The notes under the pieces were generated by a model. The model was not told the DNA's origin. It saw nothing but the letters and a program-made list of their open reading frames with translations, and made no database searches. Shown here piece by piece: positions 20,809-31,979 of a stretch of DNA of 64,000 nt (the first letter of the stretch is position 1; each line of letters starts with the position of its first letter). The DNA comes from Falciphora oryzae (Eukaryota; Ascomycota; Sordariomycetes; Magnaporthales; Magnaporthaceae), in contig JNVV01000065.1 of NCBI GenBank assembly GCA_000733355.1, forward strand, positions 136,726 to 200,725, given 5' to 3'. The translations under genes were made by a program, and so were the position numbers.

Positions 20809-22431
20809 ATGCGAGTTAAAAAGGCTCGCCACGCTAGTTCTACTAGCAGGTCCCGTTCAGCCAGCGCCGGTTCCGCTACCAGAACCCCTGCCCATGCCAA
20901 TTGAGATCGACGCTAACTCCGTGACCGTGGCTTCACTCATATTCACTGCGGGGTTTGGTTGTGGTGGTGTAAGTAAAAACATTTCCAATTCTTTCAAGCT
21001 TTCAAGCACACACACCGCACAACTTTCCTCTATAGGCACTCTAAACCCATCAAACGAGCTAACTTTCAACCCTTCCAGATCCTCAACGCCTACTTCGCCG
21101 CCAGGCGGGCGGAAAAAAGCCGCTAAGAAAGCCGCAGCTGATGTCTGTTTTACCATTTCCTATTCTTCATGTTTAAAGAGCGGAATTCTGCGCGACCAAC
21201 CTTTTTGCAAGCGCTGACATTTCCCCTTAAAAAAAACAGGCACGAGACGAGAACGAAGCCCAGAGAAGAGAAAGGTTCTTGTTCAAGTGCATTGACGACG
21301 TGAAAAGCAAAGACCAAAATCTAGGCGATGAGTTAAGCGTCAAAGCGATCTACATCAAAGCCAGGAAACCACAAGACTCCAACCCCAATACAACAGATGT
21401 TGAAAGCAGCCCTCTGCTACCGAAACCCTCAGAGTGCCTTGCTACACTGGAAAAGCAGCTTGACGAGTGTGCAGCAATCCTGAAGGCACTAGTCGAAGGC
21501 AAGTCAGTATCGCTGCGCGATCAGCCTGGGCCTTCCGGGACTCGGCCTGGGTCAGGTGGATCCTCTACGGGGGATCCCGGGAACAATGATGACAATATCA
21601 GAATGCAGCGGCCAGGCGGAGCAGGAAGCTATGGCACGTTTGGCGATGTGCAGCCTCAGTCCCCGCCGAGCTCGCCAAACGCCAATGGCCCGTCGCNNNN
21701 NNNNNNNNNNNNNNNNNNNNNNNNNNNNNNNNNNNNNAAAGGAACGCGAGGGAACTACAGGCCAGACCAACCTGAGCGAGCAGGGGAAGCACCAGCACCA
21801 GCAGCAAAAGCCGCCACCGGGACCTGGAACGGGTTCGTCGTCTGGTGGCTCTGGATCGGGAACTTCACCTGCGGACAAGCCTAAAGACCACGGACAGAAA
21901 CAACAGCAGCAGCAAAAGCCGCCATCCGGACCTGCAGTGGATCCTTCTTCTACTGGCAAAGGAAAGGAGCCAGAGGGGGCCGTTGTCAAGACAGACCCGA
22001 AAGAGCAGGGCCAGCAACAGCAAAAGCCGCCACCAGGCCCCTCATCAGGCGGCCCTGTGTCTAGAACAGACAGCGACAAGGGCAAGGAGCCAGAAGGGAC
22101 TATAGTCAGGTCCGACCCGAAAGCCCAGGGACAGCAGCAGCAACAAAAGCCGCCACCCGCGCCTGCACCGGGCCCCTCGTCTGGCGGCTCTTCCACGAAG
22201 CCTCCACCGACGACCGCCGAGAAGGAGCCGCCCCCGAAGCCGCCCACGACAGAGACGCAGCCGCCTAAGCCGGAGACCAAACCGGCCACACCTGAAAACA
22301 AGCCGCCTTCGCCTCGCCCTGCAGCGAAGCCGGCGGCTGAGGACCGAGGGAGGAGCACCAAAAATGAAGACACGCCCAGCCCAAGGGGCCAGTCGCGGTC
22401 CAAGTCTCCGGGAGGCAGAGGCAAGCGCTAG
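20809..22431 (+). pseudogene. secreted Gln/Pro/Lys-rich repeat protein, frameshifted at codon 5, with assembly gap
   Basis: ATG at 20809 is followed by an A5 run (20818-20822). With one A fewer, the frame would give a clean signal peptide running into APVPLPEPLPMPIEID. As printed, the frame closes early. Downstream exons can be followed: one ends near 20965 at a GTAAGT donor, a short Lys/Ala-rich exon precedes 21140, and a long exon begins at 21240 (ARDENEAQRRERFLFKCIDD). A 41-N gap (21697-21737) of uncertain size interrupts the long exon. After the gap, four QQQQKPP repeats alternate with GKGKEPEG blocks, then a Pro/Lys tail ends at 22431. The product would be an extracellular, disordered protein. 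It shares the GKGK(E/Q)PEG motif and general plan with the gene at 2042-3084. Confidence 0.5.
21697..21737. other. assembly gap (41 N)
   Basis: A run of N inside the repeat-rich exon of the secreted Gln/Pro-rich gene. Frames on the two sides differ, so the printed gap length is probably not exact. Confidence 0.95.
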
Positions 22432-22940
22432 TGGGAGAATGGCTCAGGTCCCGGACACTACGATCCGCGCCAGCTCCGTCGGCTTCACCCCCGACAATCT
22501 GGTACTGGGGGAGAGATGTGGGGATAGCTATGTTTCTCGTGGCCTTCAGGGGAGCTCCGGGCTGGGTTGGGTTGGGTGGGTGGTTTTGCATGGAGGAGGG
22601 GCGGCGTTCTTTGGTGTTTTGGCGACGTGCATTTTGAAAGGATCAGGGATATTGCATAGCGTTGGATATAGACGATGACATTCTATAAAGGAGGTGGGTC
22701 CCTCCATCACCTTTCCTACAGTTCTTTAGAGACACAGATCATTACTCTGGGCCTACTGCGTGCCCTCTTCTCTGCAATACATTCTTTGACGGATCCTCTC
22801 TCTTTCCCAAGTTGATAGGAAGCCCGAATCGATCATAGCCTCTTGCAACAATGCACGGCACGCCGTGCGAGGCAGGGGCCCCTGAGTCCGATTCCTCGTG
22901 CCCCCAACCGATCCCATTCTCGGGATTGTGGAACCTCCCA

Positions 22941-24997
22941 TTAGACCAACACGAAGTCTTCTTCAGGATGGTTGCCTCCAACCGCTGGGCCGATGTTATC
23001 CATTCCGTGGCGCTGGGCAAGCCCGTGGACATATCCATCCCCAATTAAAAAATATTCCCCGGGCCGCTCATTGACAGGCCGCAAGATGACCGGGAGATCG
23101 CTGCCGTACAGCACGCATGCAAGATCGCCAGCCTGACAATGCTTGGGGCCCATGCCGACGTATCCACGCAGAGTCACGAAGACACGGCGGCCCAGGAGCT
23201 CGTGGCTTGCTTGTGAGGAACTTTTTCGCGTAATCAGGAACGCGGAGAGATTCATCGTGCTTAATATCCTTGAGGGATTTGCGCCCTTCAAACCCTACTC
23301 TGAGCATTTCGTAGAACAAGGATGCCTCCTGCTCCTGGGGGTTTAACGCATCGTCTGGCAGAGGGACTAATTAGCTTGTGGAAAGCATCTCCGTACTCGG
23401 CCGGAGCAGGCATTTGTGAGTTCGTGTAGACGCGGTCCCATACCAGCGTCCGCCAGATCGCGTCCTTCAGATACGCCTGCGTGCCGATAAATCCAGCCCG
23501 TCGGCCACCATTGTTGAATATATAGTGACATTTAGCCAAACGTGTCCCTAGGTGCACCTGAAGTGCGATAACTGAAAGTATACACTTAATCAAGAGGAGG
23601 TCGCAGTAGGTCAGATGTGTTTCCAAGATCTCTTCTTGTGTCTGAACAGGAGCGATGATATCCACGGCGTAGCCCTTTACCCTCAATTGACTTGTTGGGG
23701 AGGCACCTTCATCACCGTCTAGAAATTGTATCTGGGGCGAGAAATTGTAACCCAGTTCGTTGACCGTGTTGCTAAAACCCTTCCTTAACCAGTGCTTGGT
23801 GTCGTCAAGGTCTGGGCACCAAGAGGGCAGCCCCGTCGTCAAAGGCGGAGTCAAACGGTTGCCCAACAGAATGGTCAATGATCCCTCGGCCCGGATGCAG
23901 TGTGCCACGAGGTCCCGATATAGCTTGGTCATGGTCATCGCTTTGCTATAATCCGGTACAATATCGGTACGAGCAGACTCCTCGCATAGTCCAAGAAGAG
24001 CATAGACCCGATCCCGTGGGTCTGTCGCTCCGTTTCTGTGTGTCATGCTGAGAAGCGGTCGTAGCCTGCATCCGTGCCTACTGGACATGTCGAGAGCCGG
24101 TTCCTCTTCAGAGGCTACGAACAAATTGTATGTTTGGATGGCGACCATCGTTGTAAGGAATGTCAAGTCAAAAGGGGCTTCGCCTTGGGACGTGGCTGGG
24201 TGTGTACAGAGAATGCCTTTGGCGACAACGGGGCTCAGGTTGATATATTGCTCCAGCTTCAGAGCGCCGCTTCGCCCAGCTGCGCGAGAGATGACCAGAC
24301 ACTCCCTTGAAACCGCAAGTTCCTGAATGATCCAGGTTCGGGTCCAGTAAGGCCTTTTTAAGAACCGGGCCAGCGACGGCCCCCATGGCTGCGGGGGATT
24401 GTCCAAAGCGAACATGTCGATGTCTTGGTAGTCTTGGCGTGTATTGGCGGCTTCCTCCAAGGTGGAGGCTATCTGCATCATCGCCAGCTCCTCATCCCCT
24501 TCCTCTTCGGGTGCAACCGCGGCACCCAGCCAGGCCAACACGCACTCGGCGCTGCGGTAGACGTCGCGCATGAAGGTGACCTGGCTGTTGCGCTCGTCCA
24601 CGTCGCTCTGGTTGATGCAGACGGCGTCGACCCAGATCACCGTCGCGGTATCGGCGTGACAGAGGGTCTGCAGGGCGCCGAGGAGGTTCTCGCGGACCGG
24701 CACACGTTCCCCGTCGACGATGATGGCCTGTCCTTCTTTGTATATCGGCTCGCCCCATGTGTAAGAGAGGGCTTCGTAACGCGGGATGTCCGAGTCTAGG
24801 GAGGCGTAGATGAAGGAGCAGTGGAGGATGGACGTGTCCCCGTTTGTCGGCTCGATTTTGAGGATGCGGATTTCGCGGCGAGTCTTGTCGAGAGGTCTGT
24901 AGATCGAGAGAGGGACAACAGTAGAGGCAACGGACGAAGAAGGCGCAGAAGACGCAGGGGACGCAACAGCAGAAGGAGGAAGAGCGGAAGAAGACAT
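22941..24997 (-). pseudogene. HET-domain (heterokaryon incompatibility) gene with frameshifted 3' end
   Basis: From ATG 24997 a 570-residue frame opens with a Ser/Ala-rich leader and a typical HET domain (PF06985): YEALSYTWGEP, then VRENLLGALQTL, IWVDAVCINQSDVDERNSQV, MRDVYRSAECVLAWLG and the later TDPRDRVYALLGL. HET proteins trigger cell death when genetically different hyphae fuse. The frame ends at 23288 out of register. The conserved C-terminal part continues in two other frames: NPQEQEASLFYEMLR, then LLGRRVFVTLRGYVGMGPKH and GEYFLIGDGYVHGL, ending at 22941. Two single-base shifts, near 23380 and 23200, would be needed to join them. The allele is therefore probably null or truncated, unless the consensus is wrong. 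An upstream ATG at 25066 is less likely. Confidence 0.75.
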
Positions 24998-27141
24998 GAT
25001 GGCTTTGTTGGTTGGCGCTCGCAGTGGGGGTGACGGGAATGACTGAATGTCTGGCGAAAGAAACAAACGCTGATTACAACAGCAGAAGCCCAGGAACGGC
25101 AGCCTGTTGTAAAACTGTGATGGGTGTCCAAGTTCCCCACAGGCTCCTCCTAGATCGATTGACGTATTCTCTCGCGACGATGATCAAGATACCAAACGAT
25201 GCCCGAAGCGATGCCGGATGCCTTTCCTCTCCATTGTTCAGCCGCAAAGTGCACTTTCATGTCGGGCACATAGTGCTAAATACCATTCGCTGCCTTCATT
25301 GAACTGCACCCGAACACATCCGAGCGACGCCCCGGATTGGTGATCATCTCGGGCAAAACCGGGCAATCACAACCATGTCCGAGTGCCACGCGTGATTCCG
25401 CCTTGGAGATCGACCGAGAAAAGACCGCGCATGAAAAGCTGGAGATCACGGCACGGACGGTTTCCCCGAGCCTCATCTCTTCTAGCAAGGGCCGACAGGA
25501 AAGGCCAGATGAACACGCCGCGCCAAAGGCAAGGCGAGGAGAGAAAATCGGTCCGCCATTGGTCGTCAGTCACGCCAAGCCAAGGTGCGCGCACGGCGAT
25601 CTGTACGGCAATCGGTGCTGGGGAGCCGCCCCACACAGTAAGCCGGGCACTTCGGCGCCGCAGAATTGCCGGTCCCCACACACTCGGCCACGGCCGGTCG
25701 ATCGATCTGGCAAGGGGAACCGACACCCGGGCTGGCCAGGCGATGCCCTGTGCGTCCCGGGACAAAGAACCATTGTCGACATGGAATGCAGGCTGTTGTC
25801 TAGGCAAGTGCCGACGCACTGGGCGGGGAAGGATTTCTTTCCTTGCTCTGCTCGACAGGGCGATCACGTCAATCACTGGCACAGGACACGGTTGGTTCGA
25901 GACTTAAAATATGTCTGTAAATTGCTATGGAGAATGAAAACATGAACCTCCTCATAAGATGACGTCCACGACATCGTTGTCCAAGTGGACAGCCGACAAC
26001 CAAGTAAATAGGTATCTCACCACAAAGGAAAAAAAGAAGAGGAGCAATTAAATTGCAAAGAAGCGAAGATAAGAAGGTAAAAAATGCCCGAACAATGGAC
26101 AAAAATGAAGCAGAGAAGAAGTGAAGAGGTTTGTAAGAATAGGGTACAGAAGAATAGAAGGTTTCTTCCCTCTCGACAACCGTTTCCCGGTGCGAACCGA
26201 GGAAGTGGCGAGGAGAGCAAAGCGACTTCCAGAAGGCGGGAGCGTGTGCGAGAGATGAGGCGCGGGTTTCGCACCGGGGGGTTTTATGGCGGCGGAGGAG
26301 AGGGGGTTACAAGGGGGTATCAATAAAGGCGGAGGGTAGACGGTTTATCCCACGATGGTTCGAAGAAAAAGAGCCAAAAAGAGGCAAAGTTGCAGCGATC
26401 CATTTTGGTGCGCATCTGGGTGGAAAAGGGCCGGTGAAGGGCGTGGAGGTACACGCCAATCAAGAATAAGGGGTTCCAGCCAGGCGGAGCTTGGTCAAAT
26501 CGCTTGCCGAGATCAACTCGAGGAATGACGCGGGAGGAGAGTCGACACCAGTGGGTAGACAAGAAATGTGACCAAGCTCGCTGGGAGAACGAATGGGATG
26601 GAGGAGTAACCAAGACAACAGTTTTGGCCCAAGACCCGTTGGAGGTGGTGGCGCTCGTGCGCGGGAGGAAAGCTTGCGCTGACGGCAGATCGGATCAGAT
26701 CGACGAGATGATCAGGCCAGCCGCCAGCGCGCCGAGTGGTCCCAGCCAGTCACACGTTGTCTGGCGGTAAAATAAAGTCGAATGCGAAAAAGAATATGCG
26801 CAAGACAAAGAACTTTTTCTTCCCAGTCCCCCGCTTCAAGTGAAGAGGGGAAGATATGCCGAGAGGGGCCCGTCCGATAATTGTTTCATGGCGGCGCCAC
26901 AGTGCTAGCGACGGCCGTTGAGAACGGTGAATAAAGTTTATAAGTGGTAGTAGGCCGGTGGTGCCGCCGTCGTATGGATTGTCGTTCATCGTCGTGAATG
27001 GAAAAAAAAAAAACCCAAGAACCCGCAAGAAAATGCTGCCGCGCCAAAGAAAGGAGAATGACGGTGATTGCATGTGGGTGCACGCGACGCTGTGTATCCA
27101 AGTTGCGCGCGCGCTTGGTGTGATGGCGATGCGGTGCGCGC
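24998..27141. other. 2.1 kb without a supported gene
   Basis: Open frames on both strands between 25337 and 25945 overlap each other and have no protein-like character. The stretch 25980-26350 is purine-rich and may be transcribed UTR of the small wall-protein gene. No RNA gene was recognised. Confidence 0.45.
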
Positions 27142-27516
27142 TTACAGCAGCGCAGCGGCGACGATGCCGGCGACACCGAGCGCGGCCAGGTTGGCAGCGC
27201 CCAGCGATCCGGCGCCCGAGTTGCTGTTGCCGGTGGGGACGGCGGGCGTGATCGGCGACTGGGTGGTGGACGACTTGGCGGTGGTGGTGGGCGGCAGGCG
27301 GGTGACGCCGGTGCCCGTGCCCGTGGGGAAGGCGGCGGTCGAGTTGCCGTAGCCGCCGACGGTGGTGGTGGCGACGACGCGCGCCAGCTTGATGGTGCGG
27401 GTCATGGTCGCGGTCGAGGTCATGGTCGTGGTTTGGCTCGAGGCCGACGACGACGACTGGGCGTTGACTGCCAGCAGGGGCAGGGCCAGGACGGCGAGTA
27501 TCGAGTTGAACTGCAT
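27142..27516 (-). CDS. small Thr/Ser-rich GPI-anchored cell-wall protein
   Basis: A 124-codon single exon. The signal peptide (MQFNSILAVLALPLLAVNA) precedes a Ser/Thr-rich stretch with many potential O-glycosylation sites. The C-terminus is a small-residue GPI site followed by a hydrophobic tail (LGAANLAALGVAGIVAAALL). No enzymatic domain is seen. Small proteins of this kind are abundant, covalently linked wall components in filamentous ascomycetes. The very long gene-free upstream region suggests complex regulation. Confidence 0.75.
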   Translation of the reverse strand: MQFNSILAVLALPLLAVNAQSSSSASSQTTTMTSTATMTRTIKLARVVATTTVGGYGNSTAAFPTGTGTGVTRLPPTTTAKSSTTQSPITPAVPTGNSNSGAGSLGAANLAALGVAGIVAAALL

Positions 27517-30500
27517 TTTTGCGGTTGTGCGTGTGTGCGGTTTGCTGAGCTGAGCTGAAGCGATTGTGTTTTCGCGATGCGATGCGATTTCGATGCGCTC
27601 GCGTGGTCTTCGAGAAGGAGGATATCGAGATCCTTTTGTTGTCGCGATGCGCGCTTTATTTGTCGTTCGAGGCCTTTTGCGGCTTGTTCTTCCTTGTCCT
27701 ATTTTTGGTATCCCGTTCTCTTTCTCTCCTCCAAGCGGCGCAAAGAATATCTGCGTTCGTCAAGAAGCGATCGATTTTTCGGCGGGCAACAAAAACTCTG
27801 GGCTCGTGCGCAGGGCTGTTTTCCAAAATAACGTAAGAAAAAAGGTCGACCTGAAAGTGCTAGCTCTCCAAGATCAAACGATGGTGGATGGTAGTAGACT
27901 TTGCCAACGAAGCCTGTGTGTGTGGTTGTGCGGACTGGTTGTGCGACTGGCGAACAAGAGTGAGCGAGGTTGTGGTTGTGTGGGAAAAGGAGGGAGAAAA
28001 GCAGGACGGGCAGAGAAGCGGGAGATGCGCGGCAATATCTCACGATGGAGGACCGCATGCGACGGCCCCCCAGCCGAGATTAAAAGAAAAGGCGTGTGGG
28101 TGGGCGGCACCGGCAGCGCAGGGCAGTGACACAAAGGGACGGGTGGGGATGCGGCCCCATGGAAAGGCCTTTCATCGTCAGCCATGGACCCCTTGTCGTC
28201 GACCTCTGCCGTGCTCAACCCCGTCCCCCCAATCGTCGTCACTGGACGTCCGTCGGGGTTCCACAAAACTGGCAGGCAGTGATGCGACGTTGCCGCCCAG
28301 GGCCCCAATCCCACCCACACACGTCCTCCGTTGCGCTTTTTAGCTCGGGTACCTGCGCTGGCGCGCTTTGCCTCTTTTTGGAAGGGTGCATTGGGTGGCA
28401 CGGTGGGTGGTGCTGGTGTGCGTTTGCGTGTGTGTGCGATTTTCTCTCGCCCGTTGCTGGTGTGGGTGGGGATCCTTGAAAGCGCCCGGCTCGATGCCCA
28501 TCCCCACCGCTTCCTGCACAGACCAAGCCTCTGTCTGGGTGTAGCGGCTACTTGGCGCGTGCGCGGGAAATGAGCATTGACACACGCAGTGAACAGCTAG
28601 CCAAACGTACCATGAACTTTGCACTGCTGTTACTTTGCCCGGAAATTACAGGCTCGGCACAAAAAGCAACGGGCCTTTCTGGGGCCATCCCCATCACAAA
28701 GCGGATCTGGCTTTGAAGCGATGCGTCAGGGCATCGCCATTTCTGGCCTAGTACGTTTGACCGCCGAGTGATTTTGTTCTTTTTTTTTTTTTTTTTTCCT
28801 TTCTTTTCCCTTGCTTTGTCGTTTCGCGCCCGTTTCCCTCCTCTTGCGCGCTTCGGGGAAGTGTGTCCCGAAATCCCACCAACTTTTGCACTTCGTGTCC
28901 AAGGCTGTGGCCGCCACAAGCGGGGAGGGAATTCATGGCTGTGGCAAGAGGCGTCTGCCAGTCCGCCAGGTTTGCGCGATTTCTTTTCTTTTCTCGCGCA
29001 ATTTGCATGGAATTACTCCAGATGATGGCATTCCCGCTTGCCCCGCCGTTCGCCTGCTGGTCTGCGCTGACAGTAAAATGCCGAATTAAATTGATGTCGC
29101 CTTGGTAAAATGGCGACGCCCCGTCCGATGGATCAGGCGCGATCAGATCAGATTGCCCAATTTCCCCACGGCCGACCGGCCGCCATGTTTCAGGAGGCCA
29201 CCACATTGATTGGCGACAAAGGGCTTGATCCCAGGCTTTCTCTGCCAGCTTTGTGTGTGCGCCTAGCAGGCGTCCAATACCTGTGCTCCTTTTTTGGTCG
29301 CCCTTTGCGCCGGCGCCAGGTTTCAATCTGGGGCCATTGCCTGGGGAACTGACACAAAGAGAGGGGGAGGGAGGGATGACGCTGGCTTGCGCCGTTCGCA
29401 TGCGCAATGTTTCTTTCTTCTCCCTGTTCCAATCTTCTGCGCCACAATCAAATGGCCAAGACGCGGAGAGAGAGATCGCATCTGGAGATCGCCATTTCTG
29501 TCACCGGCCACTCACTCTCTGCCCCACTCGTGCTCCCGTCGAGTGCTGAAAGGGGTTTGCGCGCAAAAAAAAAAAAAAAAAAAAATCTTCCTGCTCTTTG
29601 CCACTTCCCCTCCTCCCCTCTATCGCCTCGTTTGGGCAAGACCGAGCTGTGCATGGAAACCTCCCCACTGCCAGATCCGTCGCCCCACCCAGGCCCGAAA
29701 ATCGGCGGGGACCGACCAGGGCTTTCTTTTGCCCCTGGCATACCCAGGGGCCGTGGGTTGTGCCACGTTGTATGCAGACGCAGGAACAAAGGCCGCCGGG
29801 CAGCGACGCGCGCTGGACAGCGCATTAGCTGGGCCAGCTCAATTCTGCGCGCGCCCGCTTCCTCGTGTCGGAGAGAAGAAAAAAAAGCCCAGTGGACTCT
29901 CAAGTGGCGATGTCCTGTGCCCAGTCGCGTGTCCGACAACGGCACGCTATCATCCCGAGAGGAATAGAGTGAGAAAATATGGCGACGTGCATGCGACGGT
30001 TGTGCGTGCGCCACCATGCCATCCGGCAGGGCACAAGGTGCCGCACAAAGATGCAGGTACGGCGAGCACCACGCCGCAGGAAAATAGAGGTGTGACCGAC
30101 ACGCGCCCTGGGTGCAACCACACCCACGCGAGCGCAACAGTGGTCAAACAAATTCCATACCTGCGCACAGGAGCCTTGACTCGCAGCGGCTTCAGGTGGT
30201 GATGAGTCCTTTCTCTACTGGGCAAACGCGATGCAAGTGATAATCGACTGTTGAAGCCCATTTTGATGGTTTCGAAACTTGAGGGTTTTGGCCGTGCGTT
30301 GTGTGAGCCGCGCACGCGTGGCCAGATAATGGACACCGCGTGGCGCAGGCTCCATGACTTGTGGCTGACCTGCGCTGTCACAGCCACACGCACCGCCGCA
30401 GAGCAGCACAAAACGCGCGCCGCGAGTGCCTTCCAACCAATTTACCAGCAAAGAAGCAATCGAAGCAGGCATCAACATTATCTTACTTCACCCTTGAACC

Positions 30501-31979
30501 AAGGCCATCGGATGACCCCAGCAGCCTTACCCTCCACATGCGGGAACTTTGAGTTAGGCTTCGGAAGCTTGACGAGTAAGGAAGAGCGTCAAAGCTCGAT
30601 GGCCACCTCCTCAGACGAGGCGAAAACAATGATGCTATTAATATCAGAACGGATGACACAGTCTGGATAAATCAGACTTTGTTTGGCAAAAGATGTTTCG
30701 TCACATGGGTCACTTCAAGGGCAAGTTAGGAACATGTGCGGAGCCTCGAAAGGTCTCCAAGGATGAAATAGCTCGGACTCAATAATCTGCGACGCGGTAT
30801 AAGAACCATTGCTTTTGCTTAGGGCACTCTTTATCCTAATAAGGAACGACCTTTAGCCATCCTGGTTACATTCCCCGGGTATGTCTAGACCTACTCACAT
30901 TGGGTCGTTAGCAGCATACCCGCACTGGACTTGTCAGACGCGAGTCCGGAAGCTCGCTTGCCTTTTCTTCGTGAATATCAATCTCATCTGGCCCATAAGT
31001 CTAATGCCAGGGGCTGTGATATCCAGTCTGCCACAGAAGTCGCCATCTGCTTCCAAAAAATGATCAATGTTGTTTCAATGAGTTCGTGAAGTTTCAAGGG
31101 ACCCGTGCAGATCCCTGTGTCGACGTGGGGCCGTTTCTGCTGAAAAGTTTGTAGATGTCCACAGCCCGGGGTCGAGCCGGCATCCACGGGGCGTTTGAGA
31201 TGCTTAATTCCACGTCAAAAAATTCACGGGAGATGTCGGTGACGTTTTTTTTTTTTTTTTTTTTTTTTTTGTGCGCCAAACTCATGTCACAACGTCGTGC
31301 CAGTCGTCCGCAAACGCGGCAGAGCCAGCCTCCAATGAAGTGAGAAACCGAGCGGAGGCCGACAGTAAATGCGCCGCGTTTGACTGCGCGACAACGATCG
31401 GACAAATTCTGGAAAATGAGGTGGTCACATGCAAGCACGTGCGGCGATCCTGGATGATGGAGGGTGGACAAAACCAGCATATTGCCCAGCCGGGCGGACG
31501 AGCAGTGAACAAAAACAGGAATGCTGAGACCCCGCCAAAGGCGGTCAGGAGTGCAGGTGGACAAACTCAGGAAAACAGCCACTGAGGGCGCATGGGTGCA
31601 CAAGCTTACTATTTTCGTTGGCCAACCGGATGCGAGGGATGAACAGGGTAAGCTGCAGCGGACGGCCTCCCGGCCTTGCTGGTAATGAGGTTAGGCTGGA
31701 GGAGGGGCATGCTGGGAGTTAATCGAGCAGATGCCGCTGCTACTTGGGCGTCGGGGAGAACATGGAAGGGCTGGGCTGATGACGATATAAAGACCTGCCA
31801 GCTTTCCACCAAGGTCCGGCTTCCTGAATACCGCAATTCGCTCCATTTTCTCTAAGAGGCCACAATACATACAATCTATCGCTTTGTTTACCCCTCGCTT
31901 TAGCAGTACGGAGGCCGCCTGTCTAGGCCCGGTACTCAGTCGCTGTCAAACCAGGAAATCCCGCTTGGTCACCGTCACA
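27517..31979. other. 4.4 kb gene-free region
   Basis: No frame here looks like protein. The longest, 29294-30202 plus, reads through a poly-A run and is Arg/Pro/Cys-biased in the way of noncoding GC-rich DNA. Homopolymer runs lie near 28777 (T), 29565 (A) and 31245 (T). It is probably long promoter/5' UTR of the wall-protein gene on one side and of the Clr5-ankyrin gene on the other. A noncoding transcript is possible but not visible. Confidence 0.5.

Noticed and set aside
22851..23048. 66-codon plus-strand frame
   Set aside because: Antisense to the conserved 3' part of the HET gene.
25337..25945. Overlapping long frames on both strands (202 and 171 codons)
   Set aside because: Neither has protein-like segments; the overlap suggests a lack of stop codons by chance.
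29294..30202. 302-codon plus-strand frame
   Set aside because: It reads through a poly-A run, has no domain or signal peptide, and its Arg/Pro/Cys bias is that of GC-rich noncoding DNA.
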